From Haliscomenobacter sp033763495 (GTDB lineage Bacteria > Bacteroidota > Bacteroidia > Chitinophagales > Saprospiraceae), in contig NZ_JANRKL010000233.1 of the NCBI RefSeq assembly GCF_033763495.1, forward strand, positions 100,657 to 164,656: DNA of 64,000 nucleotides. The letters are read 5' to 3'. Made by a program: the position numbers and the translations under genes. A model generated the notes under the pieces. It was not told where the DNA came from. It worked only from the letters and a program-made list of their open reading frames with translations, and made no database searches. Below are positions 36,627 to 45,937 of the stretch, one piece after another; the stretch's first letter is position 1, and the number at the start of each line of letters is the position of its first letter.

Positions 36627-37212
36627 ATACCAACTTTACAATTTTATGAAAAATATTCATCCCGCAACGGGTTGTCAAGGTATTTTAACTCCACAACAAC
36701 TACTCTTTGACTAATTAATCATTGCGCTTCAGCCCACTTTTTCCACCCTTCAACCCAAATTTCCTACATTTCAGTGAGTACAATAGGGGTAGATACATCC
36801 TTATGCATCTATACCATGTCTTTGATGGCAAATTAGCATGTGAAAGAACATGGCAGAATTTTACCAACGTACCAGTGCAAAAAGGAGTCTTTATTGACAA
36901 AAATGGTCATCCATTGGAACTTTCTTGTCGGTAAACACACTAAAAGAAAGAAAAAGTGGAAAATAAAAATCCAAAAGAGGATTTGCTCCGTAATTATTTT
37001 CAACAATCGATCTTGTTTAACGTTTAGAAGAAAATGCTTAAACAAAAATCGAAATACTGTGGAAGCTTGTCTCAATGAAGTGTTAAGGTTTTTAAAAAAC
37101 ATTAACAGTACTTTAAAACTTCATTAAGCAACATCCGCCCAATAAAATCGGTTTTATTGGAAAGCTTTTGAGCAGAAATTTTGTCCAAAACCCATTTACA
37201 TATCCTAACATC
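36627..37212. other. Intergenic region, no convincing gene
   Basis: 586 A/T-rich bases with several overlapping short open frames on both strands, none with recognisable content. The best is a 43-codon frame from an ATG at 36803. At 37139-37160 there is a 9-bp hairpin, CCAATAAAA-4-TTTTATTGG, which could be a terminator or an operator for the small gene at 37213. Confidence 0.55.
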
Positions 37213-37488
37213 ATGAACATCCGAAAAATCAAATTGGCCCTTACGGTAGGGCTCTTAAACCAAGAGGCAGGAAATGTCGTTCACGACATTCAGGCGATGA
37301 TGAGCGACTTCCGCGAGGAAGTAGGTGCTTATGTTGGTGCAAAAGTGGTTAAAATGGCCAAGCTGAACCCTACCCACGTTCAACAAACGTATGCCCTGCA
37401 ATACGAGCGCTGTACCTTGAAAGTAGACCTGATCTCGAATCCTGCTACCAATTTGCAGGTTGTCCGGAATTTCTCCCTTGCATCTTAA
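37213..37488 (+). CDS. Small protein of unknown function
   Basis: 91 residues from the ATG at 37213 (MNIRKIKLALTVGLLNQ); a longer in-frame start at 37168 is unlikely. Predicted mixed helix-strand, soluble, with a helical VVHDIQAMMSDFREEVGAYVG and a strand-like ERCTLKVDLIS. No cysteine pair, signal peptide or membrane helix beyond the N-terminus. It is followed by a hairpin terminator at 37556-37594. No family is recognised. Confidence 0.5.
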   Translation: MNIRKIKLALTVGLLNQEAGNVVHDIQAMMSDFREEVGAYVGAKVVKMAKLNPTHVQQTYALQYERCTLKVDLISNPATNLQVVRNFSLAS

Positions 37489-37555
37489 TCCCTTAGTTTT
37501 TATTTTTCTTGTTTGTTTCATTCAAGCTAGCAAAATGAACATTTCAAAAAACTAA

Positions 37556-37594
37556 GCGGAATCGCGCGTAATGCACGGTTCCGCAATTTTTTTT
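37556..37594 (+). terminator. Hairpin terminator before typA
   Basis: GCGGAA (37556-37561) pairs with TTCCGC (37579-37584), followed by AA and eight T. It ends the transcript of the small gene at 37213-37488. Confidence 0.7.
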
Positions 37595-37682
37595 GGGGCA
37601 TTTCTCTGCCCGATTTCCGTTCTCCAAACATTTCTTTTCAAATAATTAACATCTTTTTCGTGCACGGTCTTGGAATTATAAC

Positions 37683-37690
37683 TAATTTTG
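37683..37690 (+). promoter_or_regulatory. TAnnTTTG box upstream of typA
   Basis: TAATTTTG is a perfect -7 box match, 69 bp before the typA ATG. The -33 element is weak (TTTTTCG at 37654-37660 is the nearest candidate). Confidence 0.4.
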
Positions 37691-37759
37691 CGCCTTGTTT
37701 GAGTAAAGGGGGGTGACGCAATCGCATTTTTGCCGTCAAATCCCGACGAAAAAATTCCT

Positions 37760-39580
37760 ATGGAACTGCGCAACATTGCTATTATCGCCCACGTAGACCA
37801 CGGCAAAACTACCCTGGTTGACAAGATGATTGCCCTAGGCAAATTGTTCAAAGATCACGAACGGCCTGGTGAGTTGATCATGGACAGCAACGATTTAGAG
37901 CGGGAACGTGGCATCACGATCCTGGCCAAAAACGTGTCTATCCGGTACAAAAACTACAAAATTAACATCATTGACACCCCTGGTCACTCCGATTTTGGCG
38001 GAGAGGTGGAGCGGGTACTCAATATGGCCGATGGCGTACTACTTTTAGTGGATGCTTTTGAAGGTCCGATGCCACAAACCCGTTTTGTGTTGCAAAAAGC
38101 CCTGGAGATGGGCAAAAAACCAATTGTAGTAGTCAATAAGGTAGACAAAGAAAACTGTAAGCCAGACGACGTGCATGAAGCCGTTTTCGACCTGATGGTG
38201 AACCTGGATGCCACCGAAGAACAATTGGACTTCCCTACGCTCTTTGGTTCGGGTAAAGGTGGTTGGTTCAGCCTCGATTGGAAACAAAAGACCGACAGCA
38301 TCGTGCCTTTGCTCGATGCCATCGTCGAACACATTCCTGCCCCAAAGGTAAGTGAAGGCAACACCCAGTTGTTGATCACTTCCCTTGATTATTCCAGCTT
38401 CATTGGTCGTATCGCAATCGGACGCCTTAACAGAGGCACCCTCAAGGATGGCCAGTTCGTGAATTTGTGTAAAAAGGACGGCAGTATGGTGAAAAGCCGG
38501 ATCCGTGGCCTATATGTTTTTGAAGGTTTTGAAAAAATGAAGGCTGAGGAGGTGCATGCTGGTGAAATCTGTGCCTTGGTCGGGATCGAAGGATTCGAAA
38601 TTGGGGATACCATCGCCGATATCGATAATCCCGAGGCATTGCCACCCATCACCATCGATGAGCCAACCATGAGTATGCTCTTCACCATCAACGATTCACC
38701 ATTCTTTGGTCAGGAAGGGAAGTTTGTCACTTCTCGTCACATCAAAGAGCGTTTGGAAAAAGAGTTGGAGAAAAACCTCGCTTTGCGCCTGATGGACACC
38801 GATTCAGCGGATTCATGGCGGGTATTTGGCCGGGGTGTATTGCACCTCGCCGTACTCATCGAAACGATGCGCCGGGAAGGTTACGAATTGCAGATTGGCC
38901 AACCTCAGGTAATCATGAAACGCATCGACGGCCAACTTCACGAGCCTGTTGAAGAACTGACCATCGACCTACCAGAAGATGTATCCGGTAAAGCGATTGA
39001 AATGGTTACGCGCCGCAAAGGAATGATGACCTCCATGGAGCCAAAAGGAGATCGGATGATCTTGCGTTTTGAAATTCCATCTCGGGGCATCATCGGTTTG
39101 CGCAGCCAAATGTTGACTCAAACTGCTGGCGAAGCCGTAATGACCCACCGTTTCATTAGTTTCCAACCCCACCGTGGTGAGATCCCTGGACGTACCAACG
39201 GATCGCTGATCAGCAAAGACCCAGGTAAGTCTATCCCCTACTCTATCAACAACTTGCAAGAGCGTGGCACCTTCTTTATTGGCTCCAATGAAGACATCTA
39301 CGAAGGTCAGGTTGTAGGGGAAAACAGCCGTCCTGGGGATATGATCATCAACCTGACCGTGACCAAAAAATTGACCAACGTTCGGGCTTCTGGCTCCGAT
39401 GATAAAATCCGCCTGATTCCACCACGTCGCTTCACGCTTGAAGAAGCACTGGAATACATTCAGGAGGATGAATACGTAGAAGTTACGCCTGCAAACATCC
39501 GCCTGCGCAAAATCTACCTGAAAGAGCACGAGCGCAAACGCTTCTCCAATAAAGCAGTTGCCGAAGTAGTAGAAGAATAA
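37760..39580 (+). CDS. typA: Ribosome-associated GTPase TypA/BipA
   Basis: 606-residue translational GTPase that binds the ribosome and supports growth and ribosome assembly under stress or cold. The G domain shows IIAHVDHGKTTLVDKM (G1), RERGITI (G2), DTPGHSDFGGEVERV (G3) and NKVDKENCKPD (G4). Then come the EF-G-like domains and the BipA-specific C-terminal domain (PRRFTLEEALEYIQEDEYVEVTP). The ATG at 37760 gives the normal N-terminus MELRNIAIIAHVDHG; an in-frame start at 37730 would add residues not found in the family. Monocistronic, with a terminator behind it. Confidence 0.97.
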   Translation: MELRNIAIIAHVDHGKTTLVDKMIALGKLFKDHERPGELIMDSNDLERERGITILAKNVSIRYKNYKINIIDTPGHSDFGGEVERVLNMADGVLLLVDAFEGPMPQTRFVLQKALEMGKKPIVVVNKVDKENCKPDDVHEAVFDLMVNLDATEEQLDFPTLFGSGKGGWFSLDWKQKTDSIVPLLDAIVEHIPAPKVSEGNTQLLITSLDYSSFIGRIAIGRLNRGTLKDGQFVNLCKKDGSMVKSRIRGLYVFEGFEKMKAEEVHAGEICALVGIEGFEIGDTIADIDNPEALPPITIDEPTMSMLFTINDSPFFGQEGKFVTSRHIKERLEKELEKNLALRLMDTDSADSWRVFGRGVLHLAVLIETMRREGYELQIGQPQVIMKRIDGQLHEPVEELTIDLPEDVSGKAIEMVTRRKGMMTSMEPKGDRMILRFEIPSRGIIGLRSQMLTQTAGEAVMTHRFISFQPHRGEIPGRTNGSLISKDPGKSIPYSINNLQERGTFFIGSNEDIYEGQVVGENSRPGDMIINLTVTKKLTNVRASGSDDKIRLIPPRRFTLEEALEYIQEDEYVEVTPANIRLRKIYLKEHERKRFSNKAVAEVVEE

Positions 39581-39603
39581 ATAGTACGCTTCGATAAAGC
39601 ATA

Positions 39604-39640
39604 AAAGGGCTTTCAACAAGTTGTTGGAAGCCTTTTTGTT
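39604..39640 (+). terminator. Terminator of typA
   Basis: AAGGGCTTTCAAC and GTTGGAAGCCTT form a stem closed by a short loop, followed by TTTTGTTTTTT. Confidence 0.8.
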
Positions 39641-39812
39641 TTTTAAAACACTTTTCGTCTTTCATCTCAAATCCACTTCCTGAGGCTAGTTTATGACCAT
39701 TTTTACCCAATGACACTTCGTAAGAAAACACCTTACAAATAAATGATTATCAATTTCTTACAATCAAAAACCTAAAATTACTGCTTCGTAACACTACCCA
39801 AATTTTAATTCG

Positions 39813-39840
39813 TTGGAAAACAAATCCACCCTTACCTTTG
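39813..39840 (+). promoter_or_regulatory. Candidate promoter of ilvD-ilvB-ilvN
   Basis: TTG (39813-39815) and the perfect -7 box TACCTTTG (39833-39840), 17 bp apart. Transcription would start near 39847, giving a leader of about 140 nt that contains the inverted repeat at 39882-39950. Confidence 0.45.
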
Positions 39841-39881
39841 AATAATGCATGATTTATGCAGGAATCCACTTTTAAACTGCC

Positions 39882-39950
39882 ACCACAGAGGCACTAAGAC
39901 CATAAGCACAATCCTTTTCCTTTGCGTCTTAGTGCCTTTGCGGCCTCTGG
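39882..39950. repeat. Inverted repeat in the ilvD leader
   Basis: GGCACTAAGAC (39890-39900) and GTCTTAGTGCC (39926-39936) are perfect 11-bp arms. Outer bases CCAC.AGAGGC and GCCTCTGG add a competing pairing. It lies wholly within the predicted ilvD leader RNA, with no T run after it, so it may regulate, stabilise, or simply be a dispersed repeat. Confidence 0.65.
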
Positions 39951-39986
39951 AAAATAGCATTGCCAGATTTCAACGAAAATACGGAC

Positions 39987-41663
39987 ATGGAATTGAACAA
40001 GTACAGCAAGATCATCACGCAAGACCGCTCACTACCCGGTGCACAAGCCATGTTGTATGGCATTGGCCTGAGCGAAGAGGACTTGAAAAAGGCCCAGGTT
40101 GGCATCGTCAGTACGGGCTGGGAAGGCAATACCTGCAATATGCACCTGAATGGTTTGGCCGATTTGGTCAAACAAGGGGTACTGGAAAGTGACCTGGTGG
40201 GTTTGATTTTTCACACGATTGGCGTCAGCGACGGAATTTCAAACGGTACCTCTGGTATGCGTTATTCCTTACCTTCTCGGGACATCATTGCAGATTCGAT
40301 AGAAACGGTAGCTGGTGCACAATTTTACGACGCCATAGTCCCCATTGTGGGTTGTGATAAAAACATGCCTGGTGCCATGATGGCCCTGGGTCGCCTGAAT
40401 CGCCCCTCGATCCTGGTGTACGGTGGTACCATCAGTTCCGGCCACCACAACGGCCGCAAACTCGACATTATTTCGGCTTTTGAAGCTTACGGCCAGTCGG
40501 TGGCCGGAAAACTGGAAGACGCCGAGTACAAAAAAATCGTCCAAAATTCCTGCCCAGGCTCTGGTGCCTGTGGCGGTATGTATACAGCCAATACCATGTC
40601 CTCAGCCATTGAGGCACTAGGTATGTCCTTGCCCTTCAACTCTTCCATTCCGGCCAATCACCCTGAAAAATTGAATGATTGCCACCGGGTGGGCAAAGCC
40701 ATTCTGAATGTATTGGCCAAAGACTTGAAGCCCCGCGACATCATGACCCGCGAGGCCTTTGAAAATGCCATCCGCGTCATCATTGTCCTCGGCGGCTCTA
40801 CCAATGCAGTGCTTCACCTCATTGCCATGGCTAAATCAGTTGGGGTGCCGTTGAGCATCAACGACTTTCAGGCCATGAGTGACAAAACGCCACTGCTGGC
40901 CGACCTCAAACCTTCCGGCAAATACGCCATGGAAGATTTGTACGAAGTAGGTGGAGTACCCGGCGTGATGAAAATGATGTTGGCGGAAGGCCTGCTACAC
41001 GGCGAATGTATGACTGTAACCGGCAAAACCGTAGCGGAAAACCTCTCTGAAATAACCGGACTTAGTCCCGAGCAGCCCATCATCAAGCCACTCAATGAGC
41101 CAATCAAGGAATCGGGGCATATCCAGATTTTGTACGGAAACCTCGCCACCGAAGGCGCTGTAGCCAAAATCACAGGTAAAGAAGGTGAGTATTTCCGTGG
41201 TCCAGCGCACGTTTTTGATTCAGAAGAAGCATTAAATTCAGCCATCGCCGCTAAACAATTGAAGGCTGGTGAGGTTATAGTCATCCGTTATTGTGGTCCG
41301 CGTGGAGCACCGGGGATGCCTGAAATGCTCAAACCAACTTCTGCCATCATGGGTGAAGGTCTGGGCGACAAGGTTGCACTGATCACCGACGGCCGCTTTT
41401 CGGGAGGTACCCACGGTTTTGTCGTTGGTCACATCACCCCTGAAGCAGAACGTGGTGGCAACATCGCGCTGGTTCGCAACGGCGACGAAATCAGCATTGA
41501 CGCCCGGAACAATACACTCATTTTGCATGTTGATGACGACGAGTTGGTCATCCGCCGTGCCGAGTGGATTGCACCACAACCGAAAGCAACTTTTGGAATC
41601 CTAGCCAAATATCGACACATGGTCTCATCTGCCAGTGAGGGATGTGTTACAGATCAATTTTAA
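39987..41663 (+). CDS. ilvD: Dihydroxy-acid dehydratase
   Basis: Dehydrates dihydroxy-isovalerate and dihydroxy-methylvalerate in valine, leucine and isoleucine synthesis. 558 residues from the ATG at 39987 (MELNKYSKIITQDRS); a TTG at 39960 is an unlikely start. IlvD/Edd signatures are present: GCDKNMPGAMMALGRLNRPS and the C-terminal ALITDGRFSGGTHGFVVGHITPEA. The Fe-S cysteines lie in GWEGNTCNMHL, VGCDKNMPG and CPGSGACGGMYTANTM. First gene of ilvD-ilvB-ilvN, with palindromic spacers between the members. Confidence 0.96.
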   Translation: MELNKYSKIITQDRSLPGAQAMLYGIGLSEEDLKKAQVGIVSTGWEGNTCNMHLNGLADLVKQGVLESDLVGLIFHTIGVSDGISNGTSGMRYSLPSRDIIADSIETVAGAQFYDAIVPIVGCDKNMPGAMMALGRLNRPSILVYGGTISSGHHNGRKLDIISAFEAYGQSVAGKLEDAEYKKIVQNSCPGSGACGGMYTANTMSSAIEALGMSLPFNSSIPANHPEKLNDCHRVGKAILNVLAKDLKPRDIMTREAFENAIRVIIVLGGSTNAVLHLIAMAKSVGVPLSINDFQAMSDKTPLLADLKPSGKYAMEDLYEVGGVPGVMKMMLAEGLLHGECMTVTGKTVAENLSEITGLSPEQPIIKPLNEPIKESGHIQILYGNLATEGAVAKITGKEGEYFRGPAHVFDSEEALNSAIAAKQLKAGEVIVIRYCGPRGAPGMPEMLKPTSAIMGEGLGDKVALITDGRFSGGTHGFVVGHITPEAERGGNIALVRNGDEISIDARNNTLILHVDDDELVIRRAEWIAPQPKATFGILAKYRHMVSSASEGCVTDQF

Positions 41664-41667
41664 AACA

Positions 41668-41787
41668 GCTATCAGCGTTCAGCCATCAGCTATCAGCTAT
41701 CAGCACTCAACAGTGGTACTTCGACTATCCCAAGTGACCACGACTGACTGCTGATAGCTGATAGCTGACTGCTGACCGCTGATAGCT
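41668..41787. repeat. Heptad-based inverted repeat between ilvD and ilvB
   Basis: The left arm (41668-41705) is built from 7-bp units ATCAGCT; the right arm (41749-41787) is its inverted copy, with a perfect core of 19 bp (CAGCTATCAGCTATCAGCA). A 43-nt loop separates them. It fills almost the whole gap between the genes and would form a long hairpin in the operon mRNA. Confidence 0.85.
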
Positions 41788-41800
41788 AAACAGTCCAGAT

Positions 41801-43543
41801 ATGGAAAGTTCGCAGGCGACAGCCACTTTAGAGCCTGAGGCCGCACCAAGTGCCCCTAAAATTTCAGGAGCAGAAGCGGTACTCCGTTGCTTTTTAGAAG
41901 AAGGAGTAGATACTATTTTTGGTTACCCCGGCGGCGCGATTATGCCCATTTACGATGCCCTGTACGACTATCAAGATCGACTGCGGCACATCCTCCCCCG
42001 CCACGAGCAGGGAGCGGTGCATGCTGCTGAAGGTTATGCCCGCGCTACCCGCAAAATCGGGGTCGCCATGGCCACGTCTGGCCCAGGTGCCATGAACCTG
42101 GTCACGGGTCTTGCTGATGCTTTATTGGATTCTACCCCGATCGTCTGCGTCACCGGTCAAGTCTTTTTTCACCTGCTGGGAACCGATGCTTTCCAGGAAA
42201 CCGATGTGATCAATACCACCATGCCGGTTACCAAATGGAACGTACAGGTCACCCGCGCCGACCAGATTCCGGCAGCGATGGCCAAGGCCTTCCATATTGC
42301 GAATACTGGTCGTCCGGGTCCTGTTTTGGTCGACATCACCAAAAATGCGCAAAACGAGCTCATGGAGTTCTCGTACCAGCGCAAACCGCTCATCCGCAGC
42401 TATCATCCTGCTTCCAAGCCAGATCCTGAAGCACTCCGGGATGCTGCCGAGTTGATCAACAACGCTCAGAAACCAATGATTCTGGCTGGGCATGGCATCC
42501 AGATTGCCCATGCTCAGGAAGAGTTCAAAGCCTTTGTAGAAAAAACGGGGATTCCACTGGCTTGCACCATCCATGGGTTGTCTAGTATTCCCAACGATCA
42601 CCCACTTCACATGGGTATGTTGGGCATGCATGGCAACTACGGCCCCAACATCAAACAGAACGAATGTGATGTGCTCATTGCCATTGGCATGCGTTTTGAC
42701 GACCGTGTAACGGGCCGCCTCGACAAATACGCCAAACAGGCCAAAGTCATCCACATTGAGATCGATCCTTCGGAAATCCATAAAAACGTCCACGCTCATG
42801 TGCCTATTTTGGCCGACGCCAAGCAGGCCTTGAAGGGTTTGTTACCACTGGTTGTGGAAAAATCTTACCCCGAATGGTTGGCTGAGTTCCATGCCTGCGA
42901 CGACATCGAATACAGCAAGGTCATCCACCGCGACATGCAGCCTTCCCCCAAGGGCGAAATCCGCATGGGTATGGTGGTCAACGAAGTATCCGAGCAAACC
43001 AAGGGTATGGCTATCGTTGCTACCGACGTAGGCCAACACCAAATGGTAGCTGCCCGCTACTACAAGTTTAAGGGCACCAATCAGTGGGTGTCTTCGGGTG
43101 GTGCAGGTACCATGGGGTATGGTTTGCCTGCTGCGATGGGCGCCAAGATGGCTGAACCACACCGCGAAACGGTCGTTTTTATTGGCGATGGTGGTTTCCA
43201 AATGACACTACAAGAACTGGGTACTTGTGCCCAGTGGCACATTGGCGTCAAAATCGTGATCCTGGACAACAACTTCCTGGGAATGGTGCGGCAATGGCAG
43301 CAATTGTTTTTTGAACGTCGTTACTCTTCTGTGGAATTGGTCAATCCTAATTTTGTCAAAATCGCCGAAGGATTTGGCGTTGCTGGCAAACAGATCACCA
43401 AACCAGAGGAAGTAAAAGACGCCATTGCGGAAATGTTGGCCCACGATGGCCCCTACCTATTGCACATAAGTGTGGAAAAAGAGGAAAACATTTTCCCAAT
43501 GGTACCAGCGGGATGTGCAGTGGATGAGATAGTGCTTGAATAA
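41801..43543 (+). CDS. ilvB: Acetolactate synthase large subunit
   Basis: Thiamine diphosphate enzyme joining two pyruvates, or pyruvate and 2-oxobutyrate, the first common step of branched-chain amino-acid synthesis. 580 residues. After a low-complexity 20-residue N-terminus come GAEAVLRCFLEEGVDTIFGYPGG, the catalytic Glu in RHEQGAVHAAEGYAR, and the TPP-binding motif FIGDGGFQMTLQELGT ... ILDNNFLGMVRQWQ. FAD-binding region residues (IGMRFDDRVTGR) are kept, as expected for the anabolic form. The adjacent ilvN supplies the regulatory subunit. Confidence 0.96.
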   Translation: MESSQATATLEPEAAPSAPKISGAEAVLRCFLEEGVDTIFGYPGGAIMPIYDALYDYQDRLRHILPRHEQGAVHAAEGYARATRKIGVAMATSGPGAMNLVTGLADALLDSTPIVCVTGQVFFHLLGTDAFQETDVINTTMPVTKWNVQVTRADQIPAAMAKAFHIANTGRPGPVLVDITKNAQNELMEFSYQRKPLIRSYHPASKPDPEALRDAAELINNAQKPMILAGHGIQIAHAQEEFKAFVEKTGIPLACTIHGLSSIPNDHPLHMGMLGMHGNYGPNIKQNECDVLIAIGMRFDDRVTGRLDKYAKQAKVIHIEIDPSEIHKNVHAHVPILADAKQALKGLLPLVVEKSYPEWLAEFHACDDIEYSKVIHRDMQPSPKGEIRMGMVVNEVSEQTKGMAIVATDVGQHQMVAARYYKFKGTNQWVSSGGAGTMGYGLPAAMGAKMAEPHRETVVFIGDGGFQMTLQELGTCAQWHIGVKIVILDNNFLGMVRQWQQLFFERRYSSVELVNPNFVKIAEGFGVAGKQITKPEEVKDAIAEMLAHDGPYLLHISVEKEENIFPMVPAGCAVDEIVLE

Positions 43544-43551
43544 AGGTGCGA

Positions 43552-43631
43552 AGTGATGAATGATAAGTGATGAGTAATGAATTGTCTTTGCCTTCAATTT
43601 CATCCTGATTCATCACTCATCATTCATCACT
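43552..43631. repeat. Heptad-based inverted repeat between ilvB and ilvN
   Basis: AGTGATGAATGATAAGTGAT (from 43552) is made of 7-bp units TGATGAA, TGATAAG, TGATGAG, TAATGAA. The inverted copy ends at 43631, and 21 of 22 outer positions pair. Same design as the ilvD-ilvB spacer but with a different unit sequence. Confidence 0.85.
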
Positions 43632-43645
43632 AATAATTAAATAAA

Positions 43646-44185
43646 ATGACCAAGGAATATACGCTCACCGTTTTTACGGAGCACCAAACCGGGATGTTGT
43701 CGCGGGTAGTATCCATTTTTACCCGGCGTTACATCAACATTGAAAGTTTAACCACCTCCAAGTCCTCGATGCCGGGCATTCACCGTTTTACGATTGTGGT
43801 GAATACGACCGAAGATATGGTGCGCAAATTGTGCGGCCAATTGGAAAAACAAGTGGATGTGCTCAAAGCCTTCTACGATGAAAATGCGGAAATCGTTTAC
43901 CAGGAAATTGCACTGTACAAAATTCCTACGCAGAAATTCATGCAGGGCAATCGGCTGGAAAAATTGATCCGCCAACACAATGCCAAAGTGTTGGAAATCG
44001 AAGAGGAGTACATCATTGTGGAAAAAACCGGGCACGCCGATGAGACCGAGGCGCTGCTGGAAGCTTTGAAAGAAATTGGGATTTTTGAGTTTGTCCGCTC
44101 GGGCCGGGTGGCCATCCCTAGGCCAATGGAGCGCTTGAGCAAGTACTTGCAACAATTGGAACTGGAGGCGGAGGAAACTTTGTGA
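43646..44185 (+). CDS. ilvN: Acetolactate synthase small (regulatory) subunit
   Basis: 179 residues. An N-terminal ACT domain (YTLTVFTEHQTGMLSRVVSIFTRRYINIESLT) binds the feedback inhibitor (valine), followed by the ALS_ss C-terminal domain (EYIIVEKTGHADETEALLEALKEIGIFEFVRSGRVAIPR). It partners with the IlvB protein encoded just upstream. The gene ends before a bidirectional terminator shared with the convergent ilvE. Confidence 0.94.
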   Translation: MTKEYTLTVFTEHQTGMLSRVVSIFTRRYINIESLTTSKSSMPGIHRFTIVVNTTEDMVRKLCGQLEKQVDVLKAFYDENAEIVYQEIALYKIPTQKFMQGNRLEKLIRQHNAKVLEIEEEYIIVEKTGHADETEALLEALKEIGIFEFVRSGRVAIPRPMERLSKYLQQLELEAEETL

Positions 44186-44200
44186 CCAACTCGGGGCTTC

Positions 44201-44257
44201 CTAAAATATTGAGGGGCATTGTACACAAACTTCGTACGATGCCCCTCAGTATTTTAG
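44201..44257. terminator. Bidirectional terminator between ilvN and ilvE
   Basis: Two 24-nt arms (44201-44224 and 44234-44257), starting CTAAAATATTGAGGGGC and ending GCCCCTCAGTATTTTAG, pair at 22 of 24 positions around a 9-nt loop. A and T runs at the base serve both directions. Confidence 0.85.
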
Positions 44258-44275
44258 CCTATGGTCAATTATTGA

Positions 44276-45358
44276 TTATACCAACGCATCAATTTCCATC
44301 TCCACCGGAACCATCCAACCACGCGTATCGGCAATCCGGCCGGTGCGCAAGCCTTCAATTTCAGATTTCAACATGCTACCAATTTTACGCGACTCTATCG
44401 CGGGCAAAGTCATCAGGTGGCCATTGTAGCTGATTTCGGATACATGGGAAACAACCGCCGCAGTTCCAGCCCCAAAGCACTCCTGCAACTTGCCAGCTGC
44501 GTGTGCGGCAACCACCTCATCGATGGTGATGGTTCTTTCTTCGACAGGAATACCTTTGTCCCGCAAAATGTGCAGGAAGCTGTCCCTGGTGATCCCTTTC
44601 AGGATGGTGCCGTCTGTATATGGGGTAACCACAACATCGTCAATCACAAAAAAGATGTTCATTGTCCCTGACTCCTGAACATTTTTGAATTCAGGGCCTT
44701 CCAGCCACATCACTTGGTCAAAACCTTGCTTCAGGGCATTTTGGGCAGGCAACAAGGACGCTGCGTAATTCCCAGCTGACTTGGCCTCTCCTGTACCTCC
44801 TTTACCCGCCCGGATGTACTGCGTTTCCGCCAACAAACGAACTGGCTTGGAGTAGTATGGTCCAACTGGACAAGTAAAGATGATGAACTTGTAGGTATCT
44901 GATGGTCTAACACCGATGAATTCATCCGTAGAGAACATGAAGGGGCGCAGGTACAGCGCACTTTCTTCACCAGAGGGAATCCAGTCAGCTTCCAAACCGA
45001 CCAAAGCGTGTAGCGCATCCATAAACAGGTCTTCTGGAAATGCGGGCATACACATGCGCTCAGCTGAAGCATTGATGCGGTGTAGGTGCATTTCAGGACG
45101 CAGCAGCATGGGATGACCTTCCTGGTTTTTGGTGGCTTTCATGCCTTCAAAAATAGATTGGCCATAATGCAGGACCATTGAAGCTGGGTGCATTTCAAAT
45201 GGTGCAAATGGCTCGATGCGTGGGTTCACCCACTCTCCCCTTTCATAATCCGCCACAAACATGTGGTCGGTGAATACCCGACCGAATGGAAGGTTATTAA
45301 AGTCCAGCGTTGAGAGTCTGGAATTTTGGGTCCTCGTAATCTGGATTTTGTTTTTCAT
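44276..45358 (-). CDS. ilvE: Branched-chain amino-acid aminotransferase
   Basis: PLP-dependent class IV aminotransferase for the last step of valine, leucine and isoleucine synthesis and the first of their degradation. 360 residues from the ATG at 45358 (MKNKIQITRT). Signatures: ASMVLHYGQSIFEGMKA, RPEMHLHRINASAERMCMPAFPEDLF, the lysine region AGKGGTGEAKSAGNYAASLLPAQ, and ECFGAGTAAVVSHVSEI near the end. It is the eukaryote-like/class II length type. It faces the ilvDBN genes and shares their terminator, so the local set is ilvD, B, N, E. ilvC and the leu genes are not in the window. Confidence 0.95.
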   Translation of the reverse strand: MKNKIQITRTQNSRLSTLDFNNLPFGRVFTDHMFVADYERGEWVNPRIEPFAPFEMHPASMVLHYGQSIFEGMKATKNQEGHPMLLRPEMHLHRINASAERMCMPAFPEDLFMDALHALVGLEADWIPSGEESALYLRPFMFSTDEFIGVRPSDTYKFIIFTCPVGPYYSKPVRLLAETQYIRAGKGGTGEAKSAGNYAASLLPAQNALKQGFDQVMWLEGPEFKNVQESGTMNIFFVIDDVVVTPYTDGTILKGITRDSFLHILRDKGIPVEERTITIDEVVAAHAAGKLQECFGAGTAAVVSHVSEISYNGHLMTLPAIESRKIGSMLKSEIEGLRTGRIADTRGWMVPVEMEIDALV

Positions 45359-45478
45359 GGTGATCAACAAATTTTCAACGAAATTACATAAATTTATGCA
45401 AAGATTCTAGCTTTTACAGCAAATACCGATTTTTATTCGGCATTATTTGGATTCTTAACTAGATTAAAGAATTTAATT

Positions 45479-45931
45479 TTGAACACTTCGTTTTTAGACT
45501 ACAAAGTATTTGTTCCTGGGGAAAGTGCGGAGCAGCAGCAAAAACTCAAAGGTAAACACGCTAAAGGGCTACTGTTGCTTTTTGTAAGTCGTGAGCAACA
45601 GAGCGAGCTTTTGGATTTTTTAAAAAAAATCCTCCTTGCCGTACAGTTTGACCTTGAGGAAGATACTGCCTATTTAGACATAAACGCAGGCGAAGCCGTA
45701 AACGTGGCCTCACTAGCTGCAATAAATGCATCCAAAACGGTAATTTGTTTTGGTTTCCCCTTGCCACAACTTGGATTTCACTTCGAAATCCCCAATTATT
45801 ACCCTTTTAAACACCAGGGCACTACCTATTTGTTCGTAGACGACCTGTTGACCATTTACGAAGAACGTCAGGCAGGGGGTAAAAAGTTGTCGGGAGCCTT
45901 GTGGAAATGTTTGCAGGAAATGTTTAAATGA
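45479..45931 (+). CDS. Unknown protein upstream of GMC oxidoreductase
   Basis: 150 residues with a TTG start at 45479 (no in-frame ATG near the beginning). Soluble, mixed fold; notable segments are KGLLLLFVSREQQSELLDFLKKIL, ASKTVICFGFPLPQLGF and HQGTTYLFVDDLLTIYEE. The stop is 6 bp before the GMC oxidoreductase start, implying co-transcription. I do not recognise the family. The architecture, a small protein with a C-terminal motif ending in LWKCLQEMF, vaguely recalls small polymerase accessory proteins, but this cannot be supported further. Confidence 0.65.
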   Translation: MNTSFLDYKVFVPGESAEQQQKLKGKHAKGLLLLFVSREQQSELLDFLKKILLAVQFDLEEDTAYLDINAGEAVNVASLAAINASKTVICFGFPLPQLGFHFEIPNYYPFKHQGTTYLFVDDLLTIYEERQAGGKKLSGALWKCLQEMFK

Positions 45932-45937
45932 AAAGTT

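Noticed and set aside
36722..37127. Small open frames of 70 and 95 codons
   Set aside because: They overlap each other and frames on the other strand, are A-rich (lysine-rich) and show no conserved motif; left as intergenic.
39845..40192. 115-codon frame beginning MHDLCRNPLL before ilvD, considered as a leader peptide
   Set aside because: It has no clustered Leu/Ile/Val codons ahead of a terminator and runs far into ilvD in another frame.
41668..43631. Spacer repeats of the ilv operon, considered as a CRISPR array
   Set aside because: The repeats are about 7 bp and arranged as inverted arms without unique spacers; no cas genes are present.
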